Part shown: positions 9,332 to 18,155 of the stretch, piece after piece
Layout: each line of letters starts with the position of its first letter
Numbering within the stretch: the first letter of the stretch is position 1
Assembly (NCBI GenBank): GCA_018882785.1
Contig: VERI01000002.1
Span: forward strand, 186,001 to 250,000
Length of the DNA: 64,000 nt
Direction of reading: 5' to 3'
DNA from: Burkholderiaceae bacterium
Lineage (GTDB): Bacteria; Pseudomonadota; Gammaproteobacteria; Burkholderiales; Burkholderiaceae_A
The notes under the pieces: generated by a model
Database searches by the model: none
What the model saw: only the letters and a program-made list of their open reading frames with translations
What the model was told of the DNA's origin: nothing
Translations under genes and position numbers: made by a program

Positions 9332-10531
9332 CTACTCCTGCGCGCGCTTGCGTTCGTTGTTTAAGTGAAAGGCACCCTTGATAACGATCTCTGTACCTAC
9401 CGGCAGCCCGCCCAGTACCGGCCGCACACTCTCATTGACCGGCGGGCCAAGCTCAACGGACGTCAATGTCCAGATGTTGTCAGCCTTCCGAACAAAGACA
9501 TGGTCTTTGTCTGTCTCGCGAACCACCGCCTCAATCGGCACCACTGCAGTGCTGCTTGCATCACCCTGTATACGCATATTGACGAGCATCGAGGGCTTGA
9601 GGTCACGGCCAGGATTGTCGATCACAGAACGAAGGGTGACCGTGCGGGTCTCTGGTGAAATGGTGTCACCGACAACGGAAATTTTCGCCTTGATTTTCCT
9701 GTTGCGCAGTGCCGGGACTTCAATCTCAACCGCCTGCCCCGGACGGACATAGCGGGCCGTCTGCTCAGGGATCTGCCCGACCACCCAGACCCTGCTCAGA
9801 TCCGCGACGGTAAACAGCGGATCGCCCGGCGTGGCGACCTGCCCCTGGCTGACCTTGCGCTCAATCACGACCCCGCTTTGTGTCGCCGAAATCCCCACGC
9901 TGGGGTTTAACACCCCATCTTTGCGCAGGGCATCGATCATTGCGGATGACATGCCCATCAGTGCAAGTTGATCGCCTGCTGCACGCGACTCTGCCCGCGC
10001 AATATTCAGCTCTGACTCGCGACGCTGAAGCTCAGCAGTGCCAATGACATCTGCCTTCACCAGAACCTGAGCCCGCTCAACGGCCCGCTCCGCCTGGGTA
10101 AACGACGCATTGGCTCGAAGAAAAGCCACCTGCGCCTGCGTCAGCTCGGGACTGGCAAGACTGGCCAGCGGCTGACCGGAGGCCACACGATCACCCACCT
10201 CTGCCAACACATTGGTCACACGGCCCAACACGGAGGCACCGATGCGCGTCACCAAACGCTCATCGGGCTGGATCGTTCCCGAGACCTCCACCACGCGGGA
10301 TAGGTCGGCAACCTCGACCTTACCGGTTGTGAAATAACTCTGCATCTCCGGCTTAATCGCCACATCCCGGACATCCAGCTTCGGCCCAGAGGAGGCCGTC
10401 TGCTGCTCACTTGAACAGCCGGCGAGCACAATCGCCGCCGAGACTATTACGATTCGGCCGCTGCGGCGAGGCCAGATCAAGAACCTAGCGACGGCCCGCA
10501 ACACACGATAGAAAAATCGCGAATCGATCAT
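9332..10531 (-). CDS. Efflux RND periplasmic adaptor (membrane fusion) subunit, lipoprotein
   Basis: Protein of 399 aa that bridges the RND pump and the outer-membrane channel. A hydrophobic segment ends in the lipobox LAGC (C39), indicating lipid anchoring in the inner membrane; the long 38-residue leader suggests the true start may be internal. The HlyD-like barrel/lipoyl region (VSGTIQPDERLVTRIG ... GVVIERKVSQGQVATPGD) and a coiled-coil hairpin (residues about 130-200) follow. Its ATG overlaps the stop of the outer-membrane gene by 4 bp (ATGA), implying translational coupling. Confidence 0.9.
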   Translation of the reverse strand: MIDSRFFYRVLRAVARFLIWPRRSGRIVIVSAAIVLAGCSSEQQTASSGPKLDVRDVAIKPEMQSYFTTGKVEVADLSRVVEVSGTIQPDERLVTRIGASVLGRVTNVLAEVGDRVASGQPLASLASPELTQAQVAFLRANASFTQAERAVERAQVLVKADVIGTAELQRRESELNIARAESRAAGDQLALMGMSSAMIDALRKDGVLNPSVGISATQSGVVIERKVSQGQVATPGDPLFTVADLSRVWVVGQIPEQTARYVRPGQAVEIEVPALRNRKIKAKISVVGDTISPETRTVTLRSVIDNPGRDLKPSMLVNMRIQGDASSTAVVPIEAVVRETDKDHVFVRKADNIWTLTSVELGPPVNESVRPVLGGLPVGTEIVIKGAFHLNNERKRAQE

Positions 10532-11883
10532 TCATTTCCCCGGGATACAAAACTGGCCGCTAGCCGATCCAGATTGATCCTGGCTGACTGAAGTTCAAAC
10601 CGGGCCTGGATAAGATCCGCACGCACCGAGCGCAGCACACGCTGGGCATCTAACACTTCCAAAATACCCCGCTCGCCAAACCGATAGGCTGCCTCAGCAA
10701 CCCGCAATGCAGCCTCTGCCTCTGGTATCGCGCCTCGGCCCAATGCCTCGACCGATGCACGCGCCATCTCATAGGACTTCCAGGCGATCAGGACGCGCTG
10801 ACGCATCTCCAGTGTCGCCCCGTCGAGCCGGGTCTGGGCCCGCGCCCGCTCAGCGCTGGCCTCTGCCACAGGCCCCTGACGCTGATCAAAAATCGGAATC
10901 TGAATACTGGCCCCGGTCATGGTCTGACGAATCTCAGGATCGCGCATCTCAACATAACGAAGCTCGACTCCCGGCAGCCGTCCGGCCTTGGCAAGACTCA
11001 CGTTGGCATCAGCACGCTCCACTAGCGCGCGCAATGCGGCGAGCTCGGGATTCTTCGATACGGCCTTCTGTATGAGTTCATCGAAGACCAGCGGCTGGGC
11101 CTCATCGGAGAGCCTGCCCTGCAGCGACCACCGCTCGGGCAGACGTCCGGCAGCAAGCCGATTAATTGCGATTGCAGCCTGCTCGGCCTTAATAGACGCA
11201 CTGACTTGACGTTGACGGGCGCTGATAATCTCCGCATCGGCCTTGATCAGCTCAAATCGCGGTGCCTCTCCGGTCTCTACTCTGAGCCTGACCCGATCGC
11301 GAATCTGCTCAAGCAGTCGGACAGACTCCTTTGCGGCGAGCTCCTCTTCCAAACGCAAAAGCAACTCGAATGCCTTTGTCCGAACCTCCGCAACCAGATT
11401 ATTTCGAACGAGCTGAAGTTCCTGGCCTGCCGCCTCAGATCCGGCAGAAGCGCCAGAGACTCTCGCACTTCGCAAAAAAGGATTTTCAATCAGCTGGGAA
11501 ACACCCCGGACTTCAACGCGTCCAGAGGCCGCAGTGCTCAGGGGCCGCTGAACATTGTCACCTGAAGAGACCTCGATGCGCGGATTCGGAAACGCACGGG
11601 CTGTACTCACCGAAGCCGCAGCGGCCTCGCGCTGACGGATCGCAGCCAACAAATCGGTGTTGTGCTGAATCACGATCGCTGTGATCTGATCAATGGTCAA
11701 AGACGCACCTGTCCCAAGCTCCGCCGACACCACTGGGAGTGGCCTTACCGCCAGGCTGACGCCAATCAGTAAGAGGCCACACCACCACAACCGTAGGGTC
11801 CGCAGGCGAAGCGTTCGGAGGGAAACAGAAGACATCACACTATCCATAGATATAAGTTTTGTTGATGGACTTCCACCGGGCAC
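10528..11883 (-). CDS. Outer-membrane efflux protein, TolC/CzcC family
   Basis: Outer-membrane channel of 451 aa for the heavy-metal pump, first gene of the operon. A hydrophobic signal region (LWWCGLLLIGVSLAV...VVSA) ends near residue 54; the mature part shows two TolC-type helical repeats rich in Ala, Arg and Glu (for example residues 95-240 and 270-440). The GTG start at 11883 has AAAGGA 7 nt upstream; internal ATGs at 11847 and 11835 have no ribosome-binding site. The order outer-membrane protein, adaptor, pump, PII is the same as in czcCBA/cusCBA-type operons. Confidence 0.88.
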   Translation of the reverse strand: MPGGSPSTKLISMDSVMSSVSLRTLRLRTLRLWWCGLLLIGVSLAVRPLPVVSAELGTGASLTIDQITAIVIQHNTDLLAAIRQREAAAASVSTARAFPNPRIEVSSGDNVQRPLSTAASGRVEVRGVSQLIENPFLRSARVSGASAGSEAAGQELQLVRNNLVAEVRTKAFELLLRLEEELAAKESVRLLEQIRDRVRLRVETGEAPRFELIKADAEIISARQRQVSASIKAEQAAIAINRLAAGRLPERWSLQGRLSDEAQPLVFDELIQKAVSKNPELAALRALVERADANVSLAKAGRLPGVELRYVEMRDPEIRQTMTGASIQIPIFDQRQGPVAEASAERARAQTRLDGATLEMRQRVLIAWKSYEMARASVEALGRGAIPEAEAALRVAEAAYRFGERGILEVLDAQRVLRSVRADLIQARFELQSARINLDRLAASFVSRGNE

Positions 11884-11915
11884 CGTCAGTTCCTTTCGGC
11901 AACAATGAATTACCC

Positions 11916-11937
11916 AAAAACCCCGTTGACCCTGGGG
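11916..11937 (-). terminator. Weak candidate intrinsic terminator after the DUF2237 gene
   Basis: Read on the minus strand, CCCC and GGGG arms flank a 9-nt loop and are followed by TTTTT. The stem is short (4 bp), so termination would be inefficient. It separates the DUF2237 gene from the efflux operon. Confidence 0.3.
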
Positions 11938-11960
11938 CCATCAGGAATGAGCGATGCAGG

Positions 11961-12329
11961 CTAAGCGGTCTGAAGCGCGTGGTACTCGAGATCTGCGAGC
12001 GCAATCACCTCCAGTGCCCGCGCATGCGTTGATTCGAGAATCACCGGAGGCGCCACACCGGCCTCGGCAGCCTCGCGCCAGCGTGCGGCACAGAGACACC
12101 ACCGGTCCCCAGGACTCAGCCCGGGAAACAGAAACTCTGGATTGGGCGTTGAGAGGTCGTTGCCCCGGGATTTGGAGAAGGAGAGAAATTGCTCGGTCAT
12201 CTGCGCGCACACCGTGTGACTGCCGTAGTCTTCGGCAGAGGTGTTGCAACAGCCATCCCGAAAAAATCCGGTGACCGGATCAAGACTGCATGGAACGAGG
12301 GGGCCACCCAGTACATTTTTCGCACTCAC
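11961..12329 (-). CDS. DUF2237 family protein
   Basis: Conserved protein of 122 aa with no known function. Nearly the whole chain fits the DUF2237 pattern: NVLGGPLVPCS at the start, GFFRDGCCNT, GSHTVCAQMT, FLSFSKSRGNDLSTP and GDRWCLCAARWREA, with five conserved cysteines. The GTG start has GGAGGG 6 nt upstream. It is 34 bp downstream of the rubrerythrin/Fe-S/DUF3501 operon on the same strand and could be its last gene. The cysteine pattern suggests metal or redox chemistry, but that is only a guess. Confidence 0.88.
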   Translation of the reverse strand: MSAKNVLGGPLVPCSLDPVTGFFRDGCCNTSAEDYGSHTVCAQMTEQFLSFSKSRGNDLSTPNPEFLFPGLSPGDRWCLCAARWREAAEAGVAPPVILESTHARALEVIALADLEYHALQTA

Positions 12330-12363
12330 GGTAGACCCTCCTCTTGTGTAGAAACCCGCTAGT

Positions 12364-12948
12364 TTAAGCGAGATCCTTTACCAGTGAGGCACGGGTCTCG
12401 GCTGGCACCGGGTCGAGCACCACCGAGTAGTTCGGATGGTCCACACCCATGGACAGGCCTACGCCGTACTTCAATGCGCCCGCCATATCTTCATCAAGCT
12501 CGAACCGCATGAAGTGCACGGAGGAGGTTTTCTCCTCGTTCTCACGATCAAGATCCTCGTCTGCAATTGCAAACACCTTGTCGCGGCCCTCGACCTGAAC
12601 CCAGACGCGGTCTTCCACACCTTTTAGCTTGGCGAGCTCAACCTTCCGGACTGCGGGATCGGAGTATTCGATCATCATCGTGCATTTAAAGTTTCGGCCG
12701 TCTGGAATGAGCGGGTTATAGGCGTCGAGCTCATCCTGAATCCCTGATTCTTCGAATGTTTTTTCGATTCTCAACATTTCCTGGATCTGATAGCGAATGG
12801 TTTTTTCATCCTCGAAAAAGAGGGTGATGTGCTGGCCAAGGGCGACCTGACGAATCCGCTTGTGTGCAATCACTTCCTGCCGGAACTGATTGCGAATCCG
12901 CGCGTAGTGCTCAAGTGTCCAGAGTGAATCCCGTGAAATCTGTGCCAT
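12364..12948 (-). CDS. DUF3501 family protein
   Basis: Protein of 194 aa, soluble, acidic, with no recognised catalytic motif. It matches DUF3501, a family found together with rubrerythrin and a CCG-domain Fe-S oxidoreductase. Typical segments are RFEL-type repeats and the LGQHITLFFEDEKTIRYQIQ region near residue 40. The second ATG (12948) has GGAG 7 nt upstream and is preferred over 12954, which would place the GGAG too close. It follows the Fe-S gene by 24 bp, so it is probably a functional partner in peroxide or oxygen defence. Confidence 0.85.
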   Translation of the reverse strand: MAQISRDSLWTLEHYARIRNQFRQEVIAHKRIRQVALGQHITLFFEDEKTIRYQIQEMLRIEKTFEESGIQDELDAYNPLIPDGRNFKCTMMIEYSDPAVRKVELAKLKGVEDRVWVQVEGRDKVFAIADEDLDRENEEKTSSVHFMRFELDEDMAGALKYGVGLSMGVDHPNYSVVLDPVPAETRASLVKDLA

Positions 12949-12972
12949 GTTCATTCTCCATCAACTCCTTCA

Positions 12973-14334
12973 TCAATATCCGTAGGCCCGTGCCAATAAC
13001 GACAACGGGTGCGCAACTTTTCCATCGGCCTTGCCGGCCATTCCCTGCTCAATGTGATGCCCCGCAAGCTGGCAGTCCGACGCAACCACATCGGGCTCGC
13101 CCCCTTGGCCACCGTTGGCCTTCGGGTGTTCCGCCATCTGACGGAATACGGGCCTGCCAATTTTCATGGCGATCTCATGAAACTCTTTTTTCACGCCCCA
13201 GGTGCCCGCGTGGCCTGAACAACGCTCGACCGTATTGACGGCAGTGTCCGGCACCATCTCCAGCATCTCGCGTGTCTTTTGGCCAACGTTTTGCACACGC
13301 AGGTGACAGGCGATGTGATACGACACATTGCCGAGCCCCTGCTTGAAATCGGTTTTGAGCAGGCCGTCCTTGTGACGATTCACAAAGTACTCAAACGGAT
13401 CCACCATCGCCGCCTTCACTGCCTGCGCGTCCGGATCATTGGGAAACATCAGTGGTATTTCCTGCTTGAACATCAGCGTGCAAGAAGGAATCGGCGTCAT
13501 GATGGCGTAGCCGTCGCGGGCAAGCCTGGCGAGCACAGGAAGATTTTGTCTGGCCAAGGCCTCTACTGACTCCAGATCTCCGAGCTCGAGCTTGGGCATG
13601 CCACAGCAGGCCTGCTTCTCCACCACGACATAAGGGATGTCGTTGTGCTGGAGGACCTTGATCAGGTCATGGCCAATTCCTGGCTCGTTCCAATTCACAT
13701 AGCAGGTTGAGTAGATCGCCACCTTGCCAGCCGTCTTCGCACCCGCCTTCACCGGCAGACTGGCCGAAGGCCGCGCCGATTTCTCAAAGGAAGTCGGTGC
13801 AAACTCAGGCAGCCAGGCGTCCTTGTGAACACCGATCATCTTTTCACCTAAAGCGCGGGCGGTTTTATTCTGCGATAAGGCATTGACCGCCTGAACAACG
13901 ATAGGAATCGATGCAAGTTTCCCATTTGCAGATGTGTTAGACAGCACCGAATCACGAAACTTCGTCGGGGTGCCTTTCTTGAACTGAATCGCCTTGGCCC
14001 GAAGCATCAGATGCGGAAAATCCAGGTTCCAAGGATGGGGAGGAACGTAGGGGCACTTGGTCATGTAACAGACATCGCAGAGATAGCACTGGTCGACCAC
14101 CTCCCAATACTTCTCTTTCGGCACACCGTCCATCTCGCCAGTCGGACCTTCGTCGATCAGATCGAACAGCCGTGGAAATGAGTTACACAAACTGACACAG
14201 CGGCGACAGCCATGGCATATGTCGAATACCCGCTCCATTTCCTTGAAGCAAGACTCTTCGTCATAGAACTCTTTGTTCTTCCAGTCGATCGGGTGCCGCG
14301 TGGGCGCCTCCAGGGATCCTTCTCTTGTCGACAT
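12973..14334 (-). CDS. CCG-domain Fe-S oxidoreductase (GlpC/HdrD-like)
   Basis: Protein of 453 aa with two N-terminal cubane-binding motifs, CHGCRRCVSLC (near residue 40) and CYLCDVCYMTKCP (near 82), followed by cysteine-rich domains containing CCGMPKLELG (near 242) and CSGHAGTWGVK (near 375). This is the layout of heterodisulfide-reductase-D/GlpC-related electron carriers. It has no flavin domain, so it needs a partner. It lies between rubrerythrin and DUF3501 on one transcript, which suggests it feeds electrons to the peroxidase. The ATG has AAGAG 7 nt upstream. Confidence 0.88.
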   Translation of the reverse strand: MSTREGSLEAPTRHPIDWKNKEFYDEESCFKEMERVFDICHGCRRCVSLCNSFPRLFDLIDEGPTGEMDGVPKEKYWEVVDQCYLCDVCYMTKCPYVPPHPWNLDFPHLMLRAKAIQFKKGTPTKFRDSVLSNTSANGKLASIPIVVQAVNALSQNKTARALGEKMIGVHKDAWLPEFAPTSFEKSARPSASLPVKAGAKTAGKVAIYSTCYVNWNEPGIGHDLIKVLQHNDIPYVVVEKQACCGMPKLELGDLESVEALARQNLPVLARLARDGYAIMTPIPSCTLMFKQEIPLMFPNDPDAQAVKAAMVDPFEYFVNRHKDGLLKTDFKQGLGNVSYHIACHLRVQNVGQKTREMLEMVPDTAVNTVERCSGHAGTWGVKKEFHEIAMKIGRPVFRQMAEHPKANGGQGGEPDVVASDCQLAGHHIEQGMAGKADGKVAHPLSLLARAYGY

Positions 14335-14428
14335 CGCTTGACTCTTTCGGTTGGTTGACGGAAAACACCCGCTCCACAGGGCCCCATGTGACCGAGGCCC
14401 TGCAGATCAGATGCTTATGTGCACTGAC

Positions 14429-14851
14429 TTAGGCTGCGAGCGCCTCAAGTGCCTTCTGGAACTTGTTGGCGTGGGACCGCTCAGCCTTCGCAAGGGTCTC
14501 AAACCAATCGGCAATCTCGTCAAACCCTTCGGCTCGGGCATCCTTCGCCATGCCGGGGTACATGTCGGTGTACTCGTGGGTCTCGCCTGCAACCGCTGAC
14601 TTGAGGTTGGAAGCGGAGTCGCCAATCGGCATGTCCGTTGCGGGATCACCCACCTGGGCCAGATAGTCCAGATGGCCGTGTGCATGGCCCGTCTCTCCCT
14701 CTGCGGTCGAGCGGAACAGCGCAGCGACTTCGGTATAGCCCTCGACGTCGGCCTTGTTTGCGAAATACAGGTAACGACGATTGGCCTGGCTCTCACCGGC
14801 GAAGGCATCTTTCAGATGCTGGTGAGTTTTGGTTCCTTTCAGTTGAGGCAT
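14429..14851 (-). CDS. Rubrerythrin (erythrin domain only)
   Basis: Di-iron protein of 140 aa in the ferritin-like fold that reduces hydrogen peroxide. Two metal-binding helices are visible: [11 protein letters not shown] with the later [10 protein letters not shown], and [21 protein letters not shown] with AERSHANKF. The C-terminal rubredoxin domain of classical rubrerythrin is missing, so electrons must come from elsewhere, plausibly the downstream Fe-S oxidoreductase. AGGAG lies 8 nt before ATG. It is the first gene of the operon, and the upstream spacer carries strong palindromes (see 14992-15017). Confidence 0.92.
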   Translation of the reverse strand: MPQLKGTKTHQHLKDAFAGESQANRRYLYFANKADVEGYTEVAALFRSTAEGETGHAHGHLDYLAQVGDPATDMPIGDSASNLKSAVAGETHEYTDMYPGMAKDARAEGFDEIADWFETLAKAERSHANKFQKALEALAA

Positions 14852-14991
14852 GCGAACTTCTCCTTTTGATTAACAAAAACGCAACGGGAACTGCACCGGT
14901 GCCCCCGACCGCCCTTCCCAACGGGGGAAGAGGATCAGCGAACAAGGTGCATCCTAGGGCCCCCGATTAGACGTGTCCAATTGAAAGTTTC

Positions 14992-15017
14992 TTTATCATT
15001 GATAAAAACAATCAATG
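14992..15017. promoter_or_regulatory. Overlapping palindromes in the rubrerythrin-amidase divergent spacer (candidate operator)
   Basis: Two perfect inverted repeats overlap: TTTATCA-T-TGATAAA (14992-15006, a 7-1-7 palindrome) and CATTGAT-N7-ATCAATG (14997-15017). The surroundings are GC-rich, so the AT-rich block stands out. The 7-1-7 form is that of Fur/PerR-family sites, although the base sequence is not a canonical Fur box. It is about 140 bp upstream of rubrerythrin and 60 bp upstream of the amidase, so it could serve either gene. Confidence 0.45.
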
Positions 15018-15077
15018 GACGTCTAGGGCAGGTGGTGGACAAACTAACCCGGAAAGATGCTAGGGAGACCCCCTAAA

Positions 15078-16622
15078 ATGTGGTCTATGACCAAGGCCAA
15101 ACAACCCCCTTCACGGACCCCAAAAGCCCATCCATTGGCCTCTCCACTTGGCCTTCCAACGGTCGGGGACACCCGACGTAGTCTGGTTTCCGGCGAAATG
15201 TCCTGCCGAGACGTCCTTCAGCAGCACTGCGATGTGATCAGCGCCCTGAACCCCGAACTAAATGCCCTGCCCACGCTGTGCCTGGAGCGGGCTGATGCCG
15301 AAGCCCGGCAATTAGACAAAGTGCTGGTGGCCCAACGCCAGGGCAAGACAACCACCCCCGTCGGACCCCTGACGGGAATGCCCTACTGCGCCAAGGATAT
15401 GTTTGATACAGAGGGGGTGCGGACCACCTATGGCAGCCCCCTTTTTGCCGGCCAGATCCCAACGCGAGACGCCGAAATCGTCCGTCGAATTCGCCAGTCG
15501 GGAGCCCTCCTGCTCGGAAAATCCAACACCCCCGAGTTTGCGGCTGGCTCACAGACCTTCAATCGCGTATTCGGTGCAACCCGCAACCCATGGAATCCGC
15601 AGCTCACCTGCGGTGGCTCCACGGGCGGTGGTGCGGTGGCCCTGGCTACTGGCATGGTGATCCTGGCGGACGGATCTGACCTGGCGGCATCGCTGCGTAA
15701 CCCGGCAAGCTTCTGCGCGGTCGCGGGACTGCGGCCATCGAGCCATCTCGAGCCGCGTCTGCAGACCGGATCATCACCCTTTAACACCCTGAGCATGGTG
15801 GGGCCGATGGCCCGAAGCGTTGCCGATCTGCGTGAACTCTTTCTCGCAATCTTTGACCCATCGGGCTGCGCGCCCACGCGCACGCTGGCCGACTGGCAGG
15901 CCATGCGCGAGGCCCAGGCGAAGGCCCGGCGGAGCGCCCAACGACAAGGCCGTGCAAAAAAGATCCGTCTCGGCTGGTCGCCCAACTGGGGCGGCCTTCC
16001 CGTGCAAGACGCGGTGAACGGCCAGATGTCTGCCTGCGCGGATCAACTCTCCGCATCCGGGGTCACGCTTGTGACCGCATTTCCATCACTTCCCGATACG
16101 CGCGAAGCATTTCTTACGCTTCGCGGACTATTTTTTGTTGCTGAATTTGGCGATCTGTATACACATCATCGCGACGCGCTAAAAGACACCATCATCTGGA
16201 ATATTGAGCAAGGACTAAAACTATCCGCCTCAGATATCGCGAAAGCCGAGCGGATCCGTGCAGCCACCCGCGCATGCCTGGAGGACTTCATGCGCACCCA
16301 CGAACTGGACGCCATCGCCGGCCCCACCAATCAGGTGCTCCCTTTTGACCTGGAGACTCCGTATATCCAGGAAATCGATGGGCATCCACTGGCCACTTAC
16401 ATCGACTGGCTTGCCTCGAACTTCATATTCTCTGTCGCGGGACTGCCCGCAATGTCGTTGCCAGGTGGTTTTGCGCGTGACCCGAAAACCGCATCGATGC
16501 TACCGGTTGGGCTTCAGCTCATCGGCCGCTGGTCTGATGACATTGCACTCATGGATATCGCAGAGATAATAGAGGCCCATCTGTTGCTATTAAATGCGGG
16601 ATTCACTCCACCGAACTGCTAA
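15078..16622 (+). CDS. Amidase-signature family hydrolase
   Basis: Amidase of about 514 aa. The Ser-cisSer-Lys triad can be placed: Lys in MPYCAKDMF, cis-Ser in GGSTGGGAVALA, and the nucleophile Ser exactly 24 residues later in LAASLRNPA. The loop around the nucleophile is AAS rather than the common GGS, so the substrate pocket is unusual. No GatA-type neighbours (gatB/C) are present, so it is not the tRNA amidotransferase. The ATG at 15078 has GGGAG 10 nt upstream; the longer start at 15057 has no usable ribosome-binding site. The substrate is unknown. Confidence 0.85.
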   Translation: MWSMTKAKQPPSRTPKAHPLASPLGLPTVGDTRRSLVSGEMSCRDVLQQHCDVISALNPELNALPTLCLERADAEARQLDKVLVAQRQGKTTTPVGPLTGMPYCAKDMFDTEGVRTTYGSPLFAGQIPTRDAEIVRRIRQSGALLLGKSNTPEFAAGSQTFNRVFGATRNPWNPQLTCGGSTGGGAVALATGMVILADGSDLAASLRNPASFCAVAGLRPSSHLEPRLQTGSSPFNTLSMVGPMARSVADLRELFLAIFDPSGCAPTRTLADWQAMREAQAKARRSAQRQGRAKKIRLGWSPNWGGLPVQDAVNGQMSACADQLSASGVTLVTAFPSLPDTREAFLTLRGLFFVAEFGDLYTHHRDALKDTIIWNIEQGLKLSASDIAKAERIRAATRACLEDFMRTHELDAIAGPTNQVLPFDLETPYIQEIDGHPLATYIDWLASNFIFSVAGLPAMSLPGGFARDPKTASMLPVGLQLIGRWSDDIALMDIAEIIEAHLLLLNAGFTPPNC

Positions 16623-16668
16623 TACCAGATCTACGATCACCAATCCGCAAATCCAATAACACCCCGTC

Positions 16669-17352
16669 ATGAGCAGCACAATGTCCAACCCCCAGCGGCT
16701 TGCTAACCTGAGAAAAGATTATGCGCAGGCCGCACTCGATGTGGCCGATGTTGCCGCCGACCCGGTGATTCAATTTGAACAGTGGTTCCAGGAGGCCATG
16801 CGTGCAGAGGTGCTGGAGCCCAATGCCATGACCTTATGCACGGTGGATCCCAATGGGCGGCCATCGGGAAGAATCGTTCTGATCAAGGGTATTGATCAGA
16901 ACGGCATCAGCTTCTTTACGAACTATCAGAGCAGAAAAGGACAAGCCCTGGCTGCACACCCCTTTGCCAGTCTGGTGTTTTTCTGGCCCGAACTGGAGCG
17001 TCAGGTCCGCATCGATGGCAGCGTGGAAAAACTGCCCGACACCGAATCCGAGGAATATTTCCGCTCCCGGCCCCTGCCGAGCCGCCTGGGTGCCTGGGCC
17101 TCACCCCAAAGCGAAGTAATTCCCAACCGTGAGTGGCTTGAGGTTCGGCAGCAGAATCTGCAGGAGGCCTTCCCTGCAGAGTCATCCCTTGATCCGCCAC
17201 GGCCTGCCCATTGGGGTGGCTATCAGCTCTGCCCAGATGAATTCGAATTCTGGCAAGGCCGCCCGTCACGACTGCACGACCGCATTCGATATCGGCGCAC
17301 CAAGGAATGGTCAAAGCCCGCGACGTGGCTGATTGAACGCCTGGCACCCTGA
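16669..17352 (+). CDS. pdxH: Pyridoxamine 5'-phosphate oxidase
   Basis: FMN enzyme of 227 aa making pyridoxal 5'-phosphate from PNP or PMP, a normal PdxH length. Motifs: [20 protein letters not shown] near residue 45, [11 protein letters not shown] near 83, [11 protein letters not shown] near 135, and the C-terminal signature [15 protein letters not shown] with RLAP at the end. Two in-frame ATGs (16669, 16681) are possible; neither has a strong ribosome-binding site. It lies 46 bp after the amidase on the same strand, with no evident functional link. Confidence 0.95.
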   Translation: MSSTMSNPQRLANLRKDYAQAALDVADVAADPVIQFEQWFQEAMRAEVLEPNAMTLCTVDPNGRPSGRIVLIKGIDQNGISFFTNYQSRKGQALAAHPFASLVFFWPELERQVRIDGSVEKLPDTESEEYFRSRPLPSRLGAWASPQSEVIPNREWLEVRQQNLQEAFPAESSLDPPRPAHWGGYQLCPDEFEFWQGRPSRLHDRIRYRRTKEWSKPATWLIERLAP

Positions 17353-17357
17353 GCCAA

Positions 17358-17383
17358 CTGCAGCACCAGACTGCAGCACCAGA
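17358..17383 (+). repeat. Tandem 13-bp direct repeat, two copies
   Basis: CTGCAGCACCAGA occurs twice head to tail just after the pdxH stop codon. The copies are identical. It probably arose by slippage and lies in the short convergent spacer between pdxH and msrA. Confidence 0.7.
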
Positions 17384-17439
17384 CGAGGCTGGCTGAACCA
17401 CAGGACCACAGCCCGCGCTGGCGGTTTAAAACGATGTCC

Positions 17440-18009
17440 TCAGGCCTGAAGTGCGCTGAATTCCGCTTTCGCCTTTGCGACTTTGGGCGCCACGACAAAC
17501 ATGCAATAGCCCTGGCCCGGATGTCGACGAAAATAATCATGATGCTCAGGCTCGGCCGGCCAGAACACATGCTCAGTTGCCTGCGAAGGGGCGCCCGTCG
17601 CAACATCAAAGGCTGCAGCCAACTGCGTGACAATAGGATTTGAAAATGACGGTCGCATCGTGTGGATCATCTGCTCCGAGGCAGTCATCTGATCTGCATT
17701 CAGTGCGAAGATTACCGATCGATACTGCGGACCAACGTCATTGCCCTGTCGATCACGCGTTGTCGGATCGTGAATCGCGAAAAATACGGTTAACAGGGTG
17801 GGGTAATCAATCACTGCCGGATCGAACTCGATACGCACCACCTCCGCATGACCTGTGTTCTTGCCGCAGACCTGCTCATAGCTGGGCCTGGCGACATGGC
17901 CACCCATATAGCCCGACATCACGGCTGTGACACCCCGAAGCCCCTGAAAAACCGCCTCCAGGCACCAAAAACATCCACCGCCGAAAATTGCACTCTGTCG
18001 ACCTGACAT
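17440..18009 (-). CDS. msrA: Peptide-methionine (S)-S-oxide reductase
   Basis: MsrA of 189 aa, which repairs oxidised methionine. The catalytic cysteine is C13 in GGGCFWCLEA; GYMGGHVARPSYEQVCGKNTGHAEVV and FFAIHDPTTRDRQGNDVGPQYRS are the standard substrate-pocket blocks. The ATG at 18009 has GAGG 6 nt upstream and is preferred over the adjacent TTG at 18012. It is a single gene, convergent with pdxH and divergent from the rhodanese gene. Confidence 0.95.
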   Translation of the reverse strand: MSGRQSAIFGGGCFWCLEAVFQGLRGVTAVMSGYMGGHVARPSYEQVCGKNTGHAEVVRIEFDPAVIDYPTLLTVFFAIHDPTTRDRQGNDVGPQYRSVIFALNADQMTASEQMIHTMRPSFSNPIVTQLAAAFDVATGAPSQATEHVFWPAEPEHHDYFRRHPGQGYCMFVVAPKVAKAKAEFSALQA

Positions 18010-18155
18010 CAAACACCTCTTTCAAACGAATTTCGGATCCTGAACAGTCCCGCCTAAAAATTGACGTATCCTGAAGTCTCGCGCGGAAAAACCAGTATCG
18101 TCGCTGCAACGGTCCGGCCCGCGCTTTTACCCATTAATCATGTATCGAGTTTGCC

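Noticed and set aside
11706-11883. Later ATG starts for the outer-membrane efflux gene
   Set aside because: ATGs at 11847 and 11835 lack a Shine-Dalgarno sequence, whereas GTG 11883 has AAAGGA at good spacing.
14997-15017. TTGAT...ATCAA as an FNR/Crp box
   Set aside because: The arms are separated by 7 bases, whereas FNR sites have 4; kept only as a generic palindrome.
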